Origin: Aldrovandia affinis
Lineage: Eukaryota > Chordata > Actinopteri > Notacanthiformes > Halosauridae
Length of the DNA stretch: 64,000 nucleotides
Assembly (NCBI GenBank): GCA_029706075.1
Contig: JAINUG010000031.1
Span: 3,331,001 to 3,395,000, forward strand
Reading direction: 5' to 3'
A program made the position numbers and the translations under genes. The notes under the pieces are model-generated. The model saw only the letters and a program-made list of their open reading frames with translations, did no database searches and was not told the origin of the DNA. Shown one piece after another: positions 22,201 through 34,984 of the stretch (positions are counted from its first letter, which is position 1; every line of letters starts with the position of its first letter).

Positions 22201-24483
22201 AGCCAAGAAGGAGTGGAAATGTAGCCTGCTAGTTTTGACAAATGAGAGTATTTATGGGGGTTGCAACAGACACATTTAACAACAGTCTTGTTTCATTCAT
22301 TTTCTGACCCATATGAGAGGTTATTTTGTACGGCGACGAAACAGACAGATAACACGCGACGATGGTGTGTGGTAAAGATGTTTAATGATTCTATTGCCAT
22401 CGCTTTGTCTGTGTCTTCTCCTTTTTTGTAGAAGAGCCAAAACTGTTGTTTTTGCTGCTTAATATAAAATAATATGCGTAATTGAAGTTCTTAATTGCAA
22501 AACTGGATGCTGCAAACCTAAGGTGATAAAACGTGTGTGAAGTCTTTGCTGAGGTTTTCGCAGTGTCTTACAGCTTTTCAAGGATGACCGATGCTGAAAA
22601 GAAAAATCGAGCGAGAAAAACTCATGCAAGTTACCATGCATAATAATTAAAATATATTTTTTGTATACTTAAATCTCTAAGAATAATAGTGTAAAAGTAA
22701 AACTGCAAATATCTAACCATTTATCAGAAAAATAATACCCACCTTGAAAAATATGGTTTATCAAAACGCACTCAGTCCACTGAGTGAGTTTTGTAAAAAC
22801 ACTCTTCAGTTTGATATAGGGTTTATTGAGAAATGTAGCAGAAAATTACAAACAGAGATGTCACTATATTTATTGAGCTTTCTGAGGCAAAATAGCCCAA
22901 AATCCACACATTTATGTGTGTTGCGGAGCCTCAATTAATTACCATCTGAACTTGGACAAGATGAAAGGAAGGGGAGGATGGTGAATAGTGACAGTGATCC
23001 CCATCATAGTTTGGGTTTGCTGACACTCAAAACAAAAAACTATAAAACAAAATTTCCACATTTTTTTGATAAACTTCAACCACAGTGTGTTATGACTGGA
23101 ATATCCAACAGGATATACGATACATCTACAGTAGGAGTGGGAACATGTAGGTGAACACAAATTAATGATATACTATTCTATTTCAATGGAATGTGAGTCT
23201 GGGAAGTGAGTTCTTGACAGTGGTTTCAATCTTCTTCAGTAAGTTTCAATCTGATCTTTCTGTTTCAATGGCAAGGCATTGTTTCAGGCAAGCTGTTTGA
23301 CTGATAATGTTTTTAAAACAATTTCGTTTCAGAATGGACAGAACATTGAAAATCTTACCCTAATTATTAACAACATTTAATGAAAATGATGACTGAATAG
23401 GACAAATATAAATATTTGACTGTCTATTTGATATGGCAGGATCCAGTGCCATTGAACTTGCCCCTGATCAACATCAACAACAAGGCCAGAGGTATTAAAA
23501 CGCCCACGTTCCAGTAAGTAAGCAGAAATGCATAGGTCCTTAATGTGTACATTTCTCAAGTGCCTCCTCCAAGTGTAAGAAACCTCAGTGCTTGAGAGGG
23601 TTTTACAATAACTGTTAGTGTTAGTGTAAGCCCTGCTTTGTGTCCAGGGGGATCGCGGTGGAAAGCATGCATTGGTGCGTGTGTCCATCGCTCTGTCAGG
23701 AGAGGAATCTTGCCTACAGCTTCACACCGTGCTCTCGCTCTCTCAGCTGCACAGATTCTTTTCACTCCTGTATAGCTGCACGAAACTCTCATCTATGACT
23801 CCTATTTTTGTATTATTATTGTAGTCAAATGCCCCTTTATAACTTACATGTGTAATCACGTTGTTTTTAGGTTTTGCCATAGAGCAAGTAATGTGCAATA
23901 TGGGTGTTTGTTTACAATACATACACGGTACTAACATATGTTTTTACACCGGCAAAATGCTTTACATAGGCAAAACTATATTCTATATAGTTTTATGCGA
24001 TCAAAGTGACCATGTGATCAAAGTGTGTGCCTCGTACAGTACTTTGTATATAACATGCCATATGGTGTCCCTTACAATTGTATTCACTCACAAGTTGTGA
24101 GAACATGCTAATGTTTATCTAGGCTATGGATCTGTTCTCTGGCAGGATCTAAAAGACAGTTCCCTATTAAAAAAGGTCTGCCAAAATTCAAATAGATTTA
24201 GAGGCCACTCTAGGAATGGTGACTTAATGAGGGAAAACTGCATTCTCTCTATGATGGAGCTCTTCAGGGTGCAGTGAAATAATAACAGCTCTATATTTTA
24301 TACAAGCAGAGGACACATCAACCTGTTTAAATATGTTTTATTTCTCTCTTTGGTACAAATTTGACAATTTTACAATGGTACTAAGGGACAAGTCCAACTG
24401 TTGATGGAATGTTCGTTTTCTCCATGTGATAATATTACTGGGGCAGATCGAACAAGAGGGAAATACTAATAATATAATATAAT
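19277..24483. other. Gene-free interval
   Basis: No gene is supported. Contents are a short direct duplication of GCCTATAGTCATTGTCT near 19403-19438, a degenerate CCACTACTCCA-type repeat at 20454-20665, and a CT-rich then CA tract at 21253-21316. The rest is ordinary A+T-rich sequence. Confidence 0.5.
20454..20665. repeat. Degenerate tandem repeat (CCACTACTCCACxxTACTGATCTG type)
   Basis: Variants of CCACTGCTCCACC, ACTACTCCACTGTACTGATC and GACCACTACTCCATCC recur about every 35-60 bp with imperfect spacing. No open frame spans it. Confidence 0.6.
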
Positions 24484-24630
24484 ATATGCCATTTAGCAGA
24501 CCCTTTTATCCAAAGCGACTTACAGTAGTGAATGCATACATTTTTCAGTATATGTGGTCCCAGTGGGAATTGAACCCACAACCTAAGCGTTGCCGACGCC
24601 ATGCTCTACCTACTGAGCCACACAGGACCA
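24484..24630 (-). mobile_element. tRNA-derived SINE with L2-type tail
   Basis: Read on the minus strand, a tRNA-like head has box A TGGCTCAGTAGG and box B GGTTCAATTCC. It is followed by ACATATACTGAAAAATG and the L2-like tail GTAAGTCGCTTTGGATAAAAG. A close relative is at 52198-52345 on the plus strand. The tRNA-like head alone could be mistaken for a tRNA gene, but the attached body and tail identify a SINE. Confidence 0.88.
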
Positions 24631-25858
24631 CTAATCAGTCAAAGAATGTCACATGGCACTTGCAGAGTGGTGATCACTAAGGGTAAGGATTAAAGCCCTC
24701 CAACCTGCTTGGCACTATCTGGAGTCAAGGAATGAGAGGGGTGCGGGAGATCCTTACTTGCAATGACCAAAGCGGGGCTAAAACCCAGAGGCTGGTGGAG
24801 GATGAGTCAGGGCCTCCCAAGAGGAGGTGGGGCAGTTGGTGGCCAAGGCCAAAGATCTGGAGGAAGCCAGGAAAACACAGAGGTAGCCATGTCCCACAGA
24901 CTGAACATGCCCAGTACAGCACAGCTGACAGTCCTTATATTTAGTCTAGTGTTTTCTACTTAATCCCCAAGAAAACATCTGTCAACAAGTCAGGAATATA
25001 CTGTACACACTTTTCTGGAGGAGGTCAATATGTCCGACCAGAATACTCAGTGTACACACACAAGCACACAGAGGAAGTGGGAGAGAACAGGAAATGCTGC
25101 AAAATGTTTCGCTCAAAATGTGTTCAAATTTAAATTGACCCTCAGAACTACAGATACAGTAGTCAATTCCATATAAACAGAATTGATCTGAATACATGTA
25201 CTTGATTGTAAATCCAGTGAATGGTGTGAGATGGTAACTCTTATAATGACACAGACCACCCCAACAGAACCCTCACTGTCATTAAATCTTGCAATGAAAT
25301 TCCATATCCACAGCGACCTCGGTTTTGTTCTGTGCTTGGACTTGTGCAAGCACTGTATGTGGTGTTGCGGGGGTCTGTGCAATCCTGTCACTGAATGGAA
25401 CCAGTCACAGTGGTCTTATCAGAGCTTTCCCAGAGGGATCTGAGGCTGGAGAGGACAGCTCTCATGTTTACAGCATTCTGCCCCTCCCCTGTCCCCCAGA
25501 GAATACCCACACACATACACCCCTCTAACCCTCACACACACAGAAGCCCGTCCACCTTCTGACACATATACACTGACGACACACACACGCATACACACCA
25601 ACCTATCCACCTTCCCACCAACATAAACCCACTGACGCACAAACATACACACACAAACCCATCCACCTATCCACACGCACACACCCACTGACACACACAG
25701 CAACCTATCCAACTTCCCACAAGCATACACCCACTGACGCACAAACATACGCACACAAACCCATCCACTTGCCCACACGTATACAACCAACAAACCCACC
25801 AACAAACACACGCGTACGCACAAACAAATTCATCCACCTAACCCCCACTCCCACTCAC

Positions 25859-25897
<39 letters not shown>

Positions 25898-28800
25898 TAT
25901 CAGAGATAACAGAGAGCTTGCAACACATCATCACACAGTCCCACACTTCCGGTGACATGAAGCAGACTCCGTCAGCCTGAGGCTCAGGGAGGTGAGGAAG
26001 TCACAGAGCTCCTGGGAACTCATAATGTTTACATTAAGAGCCATCGTTTGCCTATTACCATAAGGCAGAAGGCTATCATCTGCATTAACTGTAACTGCTT
26101 TGTAAGCATTCTGAACAGACCTGGAGATTATTGCTCAACATTAGTCAGCAAGTTTCAATCTTCTAATGAGGGAGAGGCATTTAACTATTTGGCTACTTTA
26201 ACAACTGGATTCTCAATTTGAAAAACGAGATACCCTCAGTAAAGGAGCAATAATACACATGTTGCTATGTGCTGTGTTCTTTCATCTATTGTGCTGTATT
26301 TCTTGGGTAGTTTTTGTGTGATTTCTGTGCACAGCAAATTTCCTTAATGGGGTAATAAAGTTCTGATTGATTTATATAAACTATGTAGTCTCTGTCAACC
26401 CTCCAACACAGGGCCGTATCCAGGAGTCGAGAATTACCGAGGTCATGAGACCTAGCCCCTCTAGTGGGGTTCATCACGAGAAATGTCACGAAGAAATATT
26501 TTATGTAATCAGTCTACCCTTGAGCTAATTCACTAGTAGACTGTCATGATTTTATGAATGGCCACTGAAATTGTACACTAAAATGTAGCCAGCTTTGTGC
26601 CTACCACCTCTGCCAATGTATGCTAGGTTAGCTTACATTAGCCTACCACCACTGCAGTCTGAAGAAAAAGTGGTTTGTGTAACAGTCAGCTAGACAGAGA
26701 TGTTTGGCTAGCGACTACACAAAACTACACACAAAGTAGCTATCGATAGATGATCTCTGGAGATGAATGGCATTAATATGGTTATAATACAAGCAGTCAA
26801 CTTTTTATAATGTGAGAGATCTCTACACCAACATCATGCTTCGCTTGGCTTCAGATCAGCAGTCTGAGTTACAACTCCCGCTGTGTAGCAAAGTCGTCAC
26901 TGCGTCATCTTTGCCGAGCAAAGATGTTGTAGTAACAACGAGATCAGCCTGCTCGGGACCGGTCCACTTAACCACCACACACACACAGAAGTAATGACGA
27001 TGACGGTGATCAGGCGAGAAACAAAATGTACAAAACCTTTGTACAAAATCTTTGCTATACTGAAGTGAAGTCATTTTATGTGCAGTAGTTCACCACTTTT
27101 AATCAGTATGTTAAAAAAAATACAACTCAGACTCAGGTCATAACCTTGGTGTCCTCAATGGTAGATATGGCCATGCTCCAACAGATAGTCAATTGTGCCT
27201 GAGTAAGCAAACGGTCCCACAATGCAAGGTGTTATTTATTTGAGTTTGTGAATGGTCAGCTATCAGACTACAGTGAATTGGTTGACAAGAATATCAATCA
27301 ATTTAGTTGAGCTGAGACAACCACAACAATTTCACATTTGCAATGCTCGGCATGTTTAATTAATTTTTTTTTTTAATCGATATAATTTGGAATTGTATAT
27401 TTTTCACCCATGTACATCCTATTCCTCATAAAATGTCATGTGAATAAAAAGGCAACGGTGTAATTATATATTCAAACAAGCCAAGTAGATTTGGCCTTTT
27501 CTCCCTCTAGAATTGTTTGGGAATGACCACCACGGCCATGTTTCAAAAATGTTTAAATTATTCTGATATTGTTTAAACATCATTCAGATTTAATTGGCAA
27601 AGTTTAACCCATCGAGTAGATTTTGCCACATTGTTCCCCTGAGCATGCATATATTATATATATGTACACATGTCAAAATAAGGTCAAATGTATACAGGCA
27701 GAATCAAACTCTATTGTTCAATCAGAGCATTGGCATTGACAGTCTTGTAAGTAATTGCAATTCTAGAATGACTTCAATAATATGTTCTAGAATAAGATAT
27801 CTTACTACAGAAGGCTTTTATGGAAGTTTATGGATGTTTTTTTTATAGCTGTATCAGTTGAAGAGCACCTGTTTTGAATGAGAACTAATCAGTTGTTAAG
27901 TACAGTGGGCTGTAACTTGGCACTGTAAAGTAAAGTATTAATTGAGGGCAGATAGGATTTCAAAGGTGAAGTCAAACAGAATGATATCGTTTGATGGGTC
28001 ATGCTTCTTTCCAGAACCGTGATATAGTGACGTTATAATGGGATCACTACTACAGATGTATTTTTTCTGAAGAGACTCTTTATACTACATGTACTCTGAA
28101 TTCATGTTTATGATCTATGTTCCTGATATCAGGATTTTCCTGTCATCACACTGACTTCTGCTTCTTATCATCTGTACACTTTGCTATAAAGGGACATAGC
28201 TAGTCATGAAATCTATTTTCTTATCTGGTTCGTCTATATCATATTAAGAAGTTCTTTCTCTTAGTTTATCTCAGACAAGAATGACATCCTTTGCTAAATG
28301 AATTACTGCCTGAAAAGCTGGGGTCAATTTTTATGGGCTTATTCAGGGAACTGCATTCCCTCAAAGGTATTTTGATTCATTACCGAAGGCTTTATACTAT
28401 TACCACATAATATTAATTGCAGAGCCAATAACTCGTGTTGAAAATAACTTTGTCAGTGATAATTCTCAGCTCAGCAAGCTGTTTACCAAAGACATTCAAC
28501 ACAGTATATTTTGGTACTCCCTCTCTCACTTTAAGCTCATAGGAGGCGTCTTAAATGTACAATCCACTGAAATTTAGAGGGAAGGAATGATAGACTCCCA
28601 AGACACAATTAAAAAGGAGAATCTAGCAGAGCAGCTTGTACTCTACTACTAAAACATTCATCACCTGGAATTTTGGCTAACGTTGCAATGGCCAGGAGAA
28701 CTTTCACCTTACAAGGAGCCAAAGGACTGAGTCACCTCGTCAGGAAACCAGTATCTGAACATCAAAAAAAATTAAAATAATCACAAACAAAAGGCCGACT

Positions 28801-30651
28801 TCCTCCTTGTGCTACCCTGCACATCTGGACTTCCCCCACATTAAACATCCATTACGCGACCTGAGCTGGAAACCATTTGTTCGCCGACAGTGCCGTCACC
28901 CCTGCCAGAAAAATGAAAGGGCCGTGAGCATGGACTTCGTTTGGCAAAGTCTGGCTGAATGGCAATGTGATTGACAGTATTTTGAAGATGTAATCTCCCA
29001 TTTGATTCTCGTTCACTTGGCAGGATGGGAGGCTGCCTGTCACTCTCTCCCAGGGGACAAAGGTCTTGCCATATCAGGGTTGGACTGGCTGTCCTATAAA
29101 CACTGATTATGCGCACTGGAAATGGCTTCGCAACTCATGTACTGTATATAAACATAAAACCAGGAAGAGAAAATCTGCTAAATGTATGTAATCCACCAAC
29201 AGTATGATATGCCGTATGAATGCTGATTCATACAGAAAGAAAGAGAAAGAACCAGCAGCAAGAATTCAGCAGCAAAATAAGTCAAGAAAACATAGAAACT
29301 ACCGAAACGGGATTTAACCATGCTCCCTGTTCCTTGTTTTTGTCAGCCAGCGCAGAGACTGTGATCCATCCCTCCTGGTGCAGATCTGCAGAATAGGGCC
29401 CACATGAGGATAGTTCAGCTGTGTCTGGTCACTCAAGCCATGGTCATGTTTTAGTCAAGGCTTCCAGCTAATTCTTCACACTAGGCACGAGTCCATATAT
29501 AATTCTAAACACAGGCCTCAGAACTGTTAGCATGAAACACGACCTGTGAGGGATGTGGTTCTCAGGTTCCTGAAAACCACTGACACACAAACATTGTGGT
29601 GGGTTCTTTAGTTCTCATCCGGCACGGAGTAAACTCCCGTCTTCTTACCTACAAAGAGTATATGATTTAACATGAATCAAATATGTACAGCAGCTGGTGA
29701 AATGAGGAGACAAACTCCTCAGACATGTCAAACAAACCCCCACTGCTGTATGAGGGTAGCATTGGCATTGGCGTATGGCATGCACTGTACGGCAGCTGGT
29801 GCTCTACTGCAGGGGTCACAGTTTCACATTAGCCAGGATACTAATACCACAGATGAACCAAACATTTTTGTTATGTTATTTCAATAACACCCGAGTAGAC
29901 ATGTTTGGATGGTTTCAATGTTTACCAAACAACCTGTATTGATTGAATAGAACATAAAAGCAACACATAAGGTTAATGTAATGCTGTAAAAACATTAAAT
30001 GCAAAATCCATATTTAAAGTATGTAATATAAGGAGCTATTTGAATGTCAAACAATATGGCCACCCCACAGTGACAGCACAGTCACGGACAGAAAATATAT
30101 ATCAACACTATCTCTAGAGTACAAAAGGAAAGCTGTTTTTTTTCTTTTTAGAATGGCAAGAAATACAGGGAGGGCGGAACTACAAATTAAAATCAGAAAA
30201 CAATAATTAGTCAATTAGAGGTTTTAAAAGCCACACAAAATGCATTATGCCGCATTATTGTCTGCATGCGATCTCAACCAAAGTAGCCAGGAAAAATCCA
30301 GTAATAGTTATTTTTGCTTTACATGGGAAATGCTTAAAGGAACAAAATAAATCCAACAATGTAGAACATAAAAGATTTAAGCATGTTGGAGGTCTAGGCT
30401 AAACCTAATTTTAAAAAGAATGGCATCAGCAGAGAAAAGTGTACATCGGCAGACCTCACAGCAGAAGGTTTATGGTTCAGGTTGCCCACAAATGTACTCT
30501 GTAGCAAGGTACACCACTTGGATCTCCTGAGATAAGCCAGCTTGGCTCTTGGAATCACCAGGGTTAAAATGTAAAAGTTCCGCAGCCAGCTAGAATATAA
30601 ATGACAAAATTGTGCTCATGGTAAATGCATCTGTTGCTAATTCGCACTGTT
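24631..30651. other. Gene-free interval
   Basis: No exon or RNA gene that I can support. It includes the CA-rich minisatellite at 25500-25900 and a possible RTE-like LINE 3' end near 26279-26385 (not called). Short ORFs over CA repeats are compositional. Confidence 0.5.
25500..25895. repeat. CA-rich minisatellite with ~102-bp period
   Basis: The CA-rich block contains a higher-order unit beginning CAACCTATCC at 25599 and again at 25701, each followed by TTCCCAC, CCCACTGACGCACAAACATAC and CACAAACCCATCCAC. A plain CA run closes the block near 25870-25893. Confidence 0.8.
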
Positions 30652-30840
30652 AATATTTTTACATTTTTACATTTTAAGCATTTAGCAGACGCTCTTATCC
30701 AGAGCGACTTACAAGATGTGCATTAATACAAGGTGAGAACAATCAAAGTTAGCGTACAAGATCAGTGCAGTAAAACGGCAAAAGACATCATTGCAAGCGT
30801 CTGCGTATCATACCTGTAACATTGGGAAAGAAAAGGTTAG
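30652..30840 (-). mobile_element. L2-clade LINE 3' end fragment
   Basis: The reverse complement matches the 3' UTR and tail of the L2 copy at 19115-19276, including TTACTGCACTGATC, AATGCACATCTTGTAAGTCG and the GATAAGAGCGTCTGC tail. It has no coding part, so it is a severely 5'-truncated insertion. Confidence 0.88.
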
Positions 30841-33800
30841 TGGGTGTTTTATTTTAATTTTATTTTTTATAGGCCACAAATGCACACATGTACTGTACTT
30901 TCAAGTGCAGGATAGAACTGTTAGAGCTCATCTTCATTTGGGCGATGTGATGTTGCATTATGGGAGGGCTGACAAGCCTTGTACAGCAGGATGTAATGTC
31001 ACACCAGGACAGACACACTATTATATCATCCATACTAACTGTCATATATTTTTTTTTAAGACTTTACACTGTGTTGCTTGTTTGTTGCGATCTTTAACTG
31101 TTGTGAATATTCGTTTTGAGACTCCTTACTTATCATCCCCAATTTAGCTGTAAAGCCACTGCTAGAGAATGGTACCGTAACGTTCATTTACCTGAATTCA
31201 GTAAAAGTGCTCGCAACAAGCTCAGGCTGGGCTGGCAGCAGTATGGTGAGTTTAAGTCGGTCAGGATTCCTCCAGGTTAGTGCTGTGTAGGTTCCTCCGA
31301 ACAATGTGCCAGGTACACATAGGCTAACAGTGCATGTGTTTCGGCTGCAATGCTCCTTGCATGGGTGCAGGTGGCACAGCGGCAAATCAAGGGACAAATT
31401 GTGATTCCAAATTGGGGAGAAAAAAGGGGGGGAAATAAATGTAAAAAATAGACCAGAAAAGTGGAGTGTGGAGTACCATTTAAAAAAAGACACTCAAAAA
31501 AATGTGATATACTTGTGACTGAAATGAAATATAATCATATACTAGTTTGCTCAAACCTGCTTCTTGTCTATTTCTGTGGAAATCAAAGTACTGAGACAGA
31601 GATGTCATTTAAATTGCCCTTTTTGCAACTAGAATAGTTTCCCTGTGGTTTTCAAATAATTCTCAATGTAGGCCTAAGAATAACAAAATGACAGGGTGCG
31701 TAATTTTAGGACAGAAACCAGATACATGTCTGAATTCTGTGTTTTTTGACGGGCAAATAGTGGTTTTCAGCTGTTCAGATGGCAAAGGAAATGATTGTGA
31801 TTGTTCTCTAAAATACATAAACAAATGAGAAATATGCATCCCCGTAGGATTCTACAGCAGTCACCATGCCGCAATATGTTAAAGCTGTACTTTCAGTCAT
31901 TTTAATTTATAAAAGTATAGGTTGCATCTCTTAAAAAGCCCATTTTGTGATTGCTGCCATAATATAGACATGCCAATTTCACATATTTGTAATTTGTTTT
32001 GGAGTAGAAGACTATTCTTAGAACGTCCCCACTCTAAAGCGATTTTGTCCCTGTGCCAAAGAACTTGAGGAAAATGTTGTAACAGGCAATTATAACTTAG
32101 TTTAGGCTTTTGGAATTTTATTACCTTTCATTATATTCTGAATTTGTCTCTTCAAGGCTGATCAGTGTCTGTTTCTTGTCTGTAACTGTGCCTGGTACTT
32201 GGTTGTGCAAAGTACTTGGTTCTTGGTTGAGAAACGATTTGCATAGGCTGGGCTACACTGTTCCAAATAGGTATAAGTAAAGAATGAAAAGGAGTAAAAT
32301 TATTAAATGTTTGTTGAATGCTCGCTGGTTATTGAAATTGTAAAATACCTACACATACTCACAATGTGACCTTCTTCAATCTAATAACTAAATATTATTA
32401 CAATATGATTACATTTTCACCCAAACAGCCACTTGTAGCTGCAACTTGACCTGCTCTAAAGACACTAGATATAGTTTGGTATAAAGATGAGGGACTTTGG
32501 GACACTTTACAGTTTAAAACCCCCAATGCAAAATCAGATTCCATGACCTCATGACCCCATGACCACTTCCATGAAGTGATGATGTTGCAGATAAAATAAC
32601 AAACTAGCTCTTCACATTTATTTACAATAGTAAAGAGAACATCATCCACAGCACCATGCAAAACATACTGTTATACAATGCCATCTGATACATAAAAGAA
32701 ATATCAAATACCACAAAAGTATGTTTCAACTTGCTTCACCTTCAGTACACAAGCAACATTAAACACCCAGTTCCCCCTTTTTTTAGGGGAGCCTATTGTA
32801 ACATCTGGCCAGGGACTACGGATGGAAACTAGCCTTTTGGCTAACTCCGGCATATTTACAGTAATGTTAATTAATATGCATTGTCCCTGCAAAATAAAAA
32901 TAAATACAAAATACAAACCAAGATAGCAACTGAACACAGAAAAATTTGCCAGATTTCTTTCACTCTCGCTCCCTCCCTCCCTCGCTCTTTTCTGAGGATT
33001 AAAAAAGCTCCCCGATAGCAGTATCAGATACAGATTAGGAACACCCTGGTTGGCTATTGTCCCCTAGCATGGAGCCCTGGTGGAACCCGCAGGATGCATG
33101 ATAGCAGTTTGTAATAAGAACATTTTCCAAGTGTTTATCAGCTACAGTAGCTTCCTTTGAGGTTACTATCCCATCTAATTTTCTCTCCTCCCCCCAACCT
33201 AGATAATTAGGTCATTAGTTTCAGGGATGTACAGTAGGGCTGGGCAAAATAATTTCAAATCGTATCATGCTTAACAAAGGCAGAGGAGCCCTAGAAGAAA
33301 AATACAAATTTTAAATATTTTAAAAACTACCTTTCAGGCCTAAAATCGAATTAAAGCCTTTCATCTACTATAGAAACATTTTTTGGGGGGTTATTGGTGT
33401 ATTCAGTGAATTGTCAAATATGTTGTTAAGCTTAAAATCTTACACTCTGTGGTTTATGAAAACAGATTTGAATCCATTCTCTTTGTAACAAAGTTGCAAA
33501 CCGTCCCCCAGATGGCTTCATGGAAACCACAGGCCCGAAAGGGATCTTTTTTTGCCATACACTTGGAAGGAAAACTACAAAGGGAAAACCGCGGCCAGCA
33601 TCCCTCGTGAGAGGAGAGAAAATAAGTGTGAGCTTCAGGATGTCGAGTAGACTACAAGCCCCAGTGCAGTGGGAAGAGCCTGCAGCTACAGCGAGCAGGA
33701 GAAACCCCACCATCAAAAGGAGGTCTGAGGCATAGACAGGATGTACTTCCATGTTGTCCGGGGAAGCGAAATGTAAACCATGGATCTTTGCCGCACACAG

Positions 33801-34757
33801 CCTGTGCTTTATTTAGAGCGCAGATTCGGTCAAGGGGGTGGGAGAGGGATTTAGCTGTAGGCTTTTTGTTGGCTCACCTCTCACAGTTACTCTGATTGGC
33901 GATATAACAGTGCGATTAGGCACAATTAGCCAATTTCAGTACTTGTTTAGTTTTTTTCCTGGCCTAATCTTTGATCTTCTCCTTGGTAATATTGCTTTCC
34001 TATATTTGATCAACACATAGAAGGAGTTCAATTTGGTTAGCACGCTTATGTGTTTGCACTTACATTCTTAATTTATACTGACATCTGCCTACCTAAGTTG
34101 TTGTGCTGTGTGTTGAAAATGCTGTTGACACAAATTAGATGCTATTTGATGGATTTCTAGTTTCAAGGTATCTGGTCGATCCTTGGTCGGAATTCTTAAG
34201 AATTCTATTTTCAAACCAAATATTTGGCACAAGAATCTGTGTGAAGCGAGAGGTGAATGAGGTGCCTGATGATCAATGAGGTGCCCAGAGTGGAGAAGAG
34301 GACTCCTCTCTCTGTAGACAGCTCCCCTGGTATGAAACAATGATTACTCCCCCAGAAACGCATGTGTGTTTTGCTGAGTTTCCATGGGGACTTCACAGCC
34401 CCCTACACACACACACACACACACACACACCCGTCTAGTAGCTTGGTTCCTGTCTGTGTTTTCTTCCATACATTTCAATGCAAAAGCTGCTTGCAACTCA
34501 CTGAGCTTGTCCCATACCTGATATACTTTCTGGCAGGGTTATTGAACTTATTAAACAGTGAAACACTGCAGGCTGCACACTCCAGAAGGCCAAGATGTAC
34601 ATGCAAAAGGTAAATATGCAATGTACTGTACTATGCATTTCAATCATTCAGGGATATCAACGGTACACATTCAAATCCATATGCGATTATGACTATATAC
34701 TGTCACCTATTCAAATTCACATGAAATTATGATTATATACTGTCACCTATAAATCTC
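30841..34757. other. Gene-free interval
   Basis: No supported gene. Features of note are a perfect 16-bp palindrome at 34190-34205, a short CA run at 34403-34431, and a two-copy ~42-bp repeat at 34683-34750 (ATTATGAxTATATACTGTCACC). Confidence 0.5.
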
Positions 34758-34984
34758 ATACATTTACATTTACATTTTAGGCATTTAGCAGACGCTCTTA
34801 TCCAGAGCGACTTACACAGTTTACATTTCTTTACATCCAATCCATTTATACAGCTGGATATTTTACTGAAGCAATTCAGGTTAAGTACCTTGCTCAAGGG
34901 TACAACAGCAGTGCCCTACGTGGGAATCGAACCAGCAACCTTTGAGTTACAAGCCCAGCTCCCTAACCATTACACTACACTGCC
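34758..34984 (-). mobile_element. tRNA-derived SINE with conserved middle domain and L2-type tail
   Basis: Read on the minus strand, a tRNA-like head (GGGAGCTGGGCTTGTAACTC, then box-B-like GGTTCGATTCC) is followed by a middle block CCCTTGAGCAAGGTACTTAA that recurs in many fish SINEs (V-SINE-like, from memory). The L2-type tail GTAAGTCGCTCTGGATAAGAG and TTTACA-like units end it. It differs from the SINEs at 24.5 and 52.2 kb, which lack the middle block. Confidence 0.82.

Noticed and set aside
24540-24630. tRNA gene on the minus strand
   Set aside because: The tRNA-like head with boxes A and B continues into a SINE body and an L2-type tail, and a second copy exists at 52198; it is a SINE promoter region, not a free tRNA gene.
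25419-25823. 134-codon open frame on the minus strand
   Set aside because: It lies wholly in CA-rich minisatellite sequence and encodes a V/C/G-rich low-complexity peptide; openness is a composition effect.
26279-26385. RTE/Rex3-like LINE 3' end (AATTTCCTTAATGGGGTAATAAAG)
   Set aside because: It resembles the end of RTE elements, but only about 40 bases are suggestive and no coding part is present.
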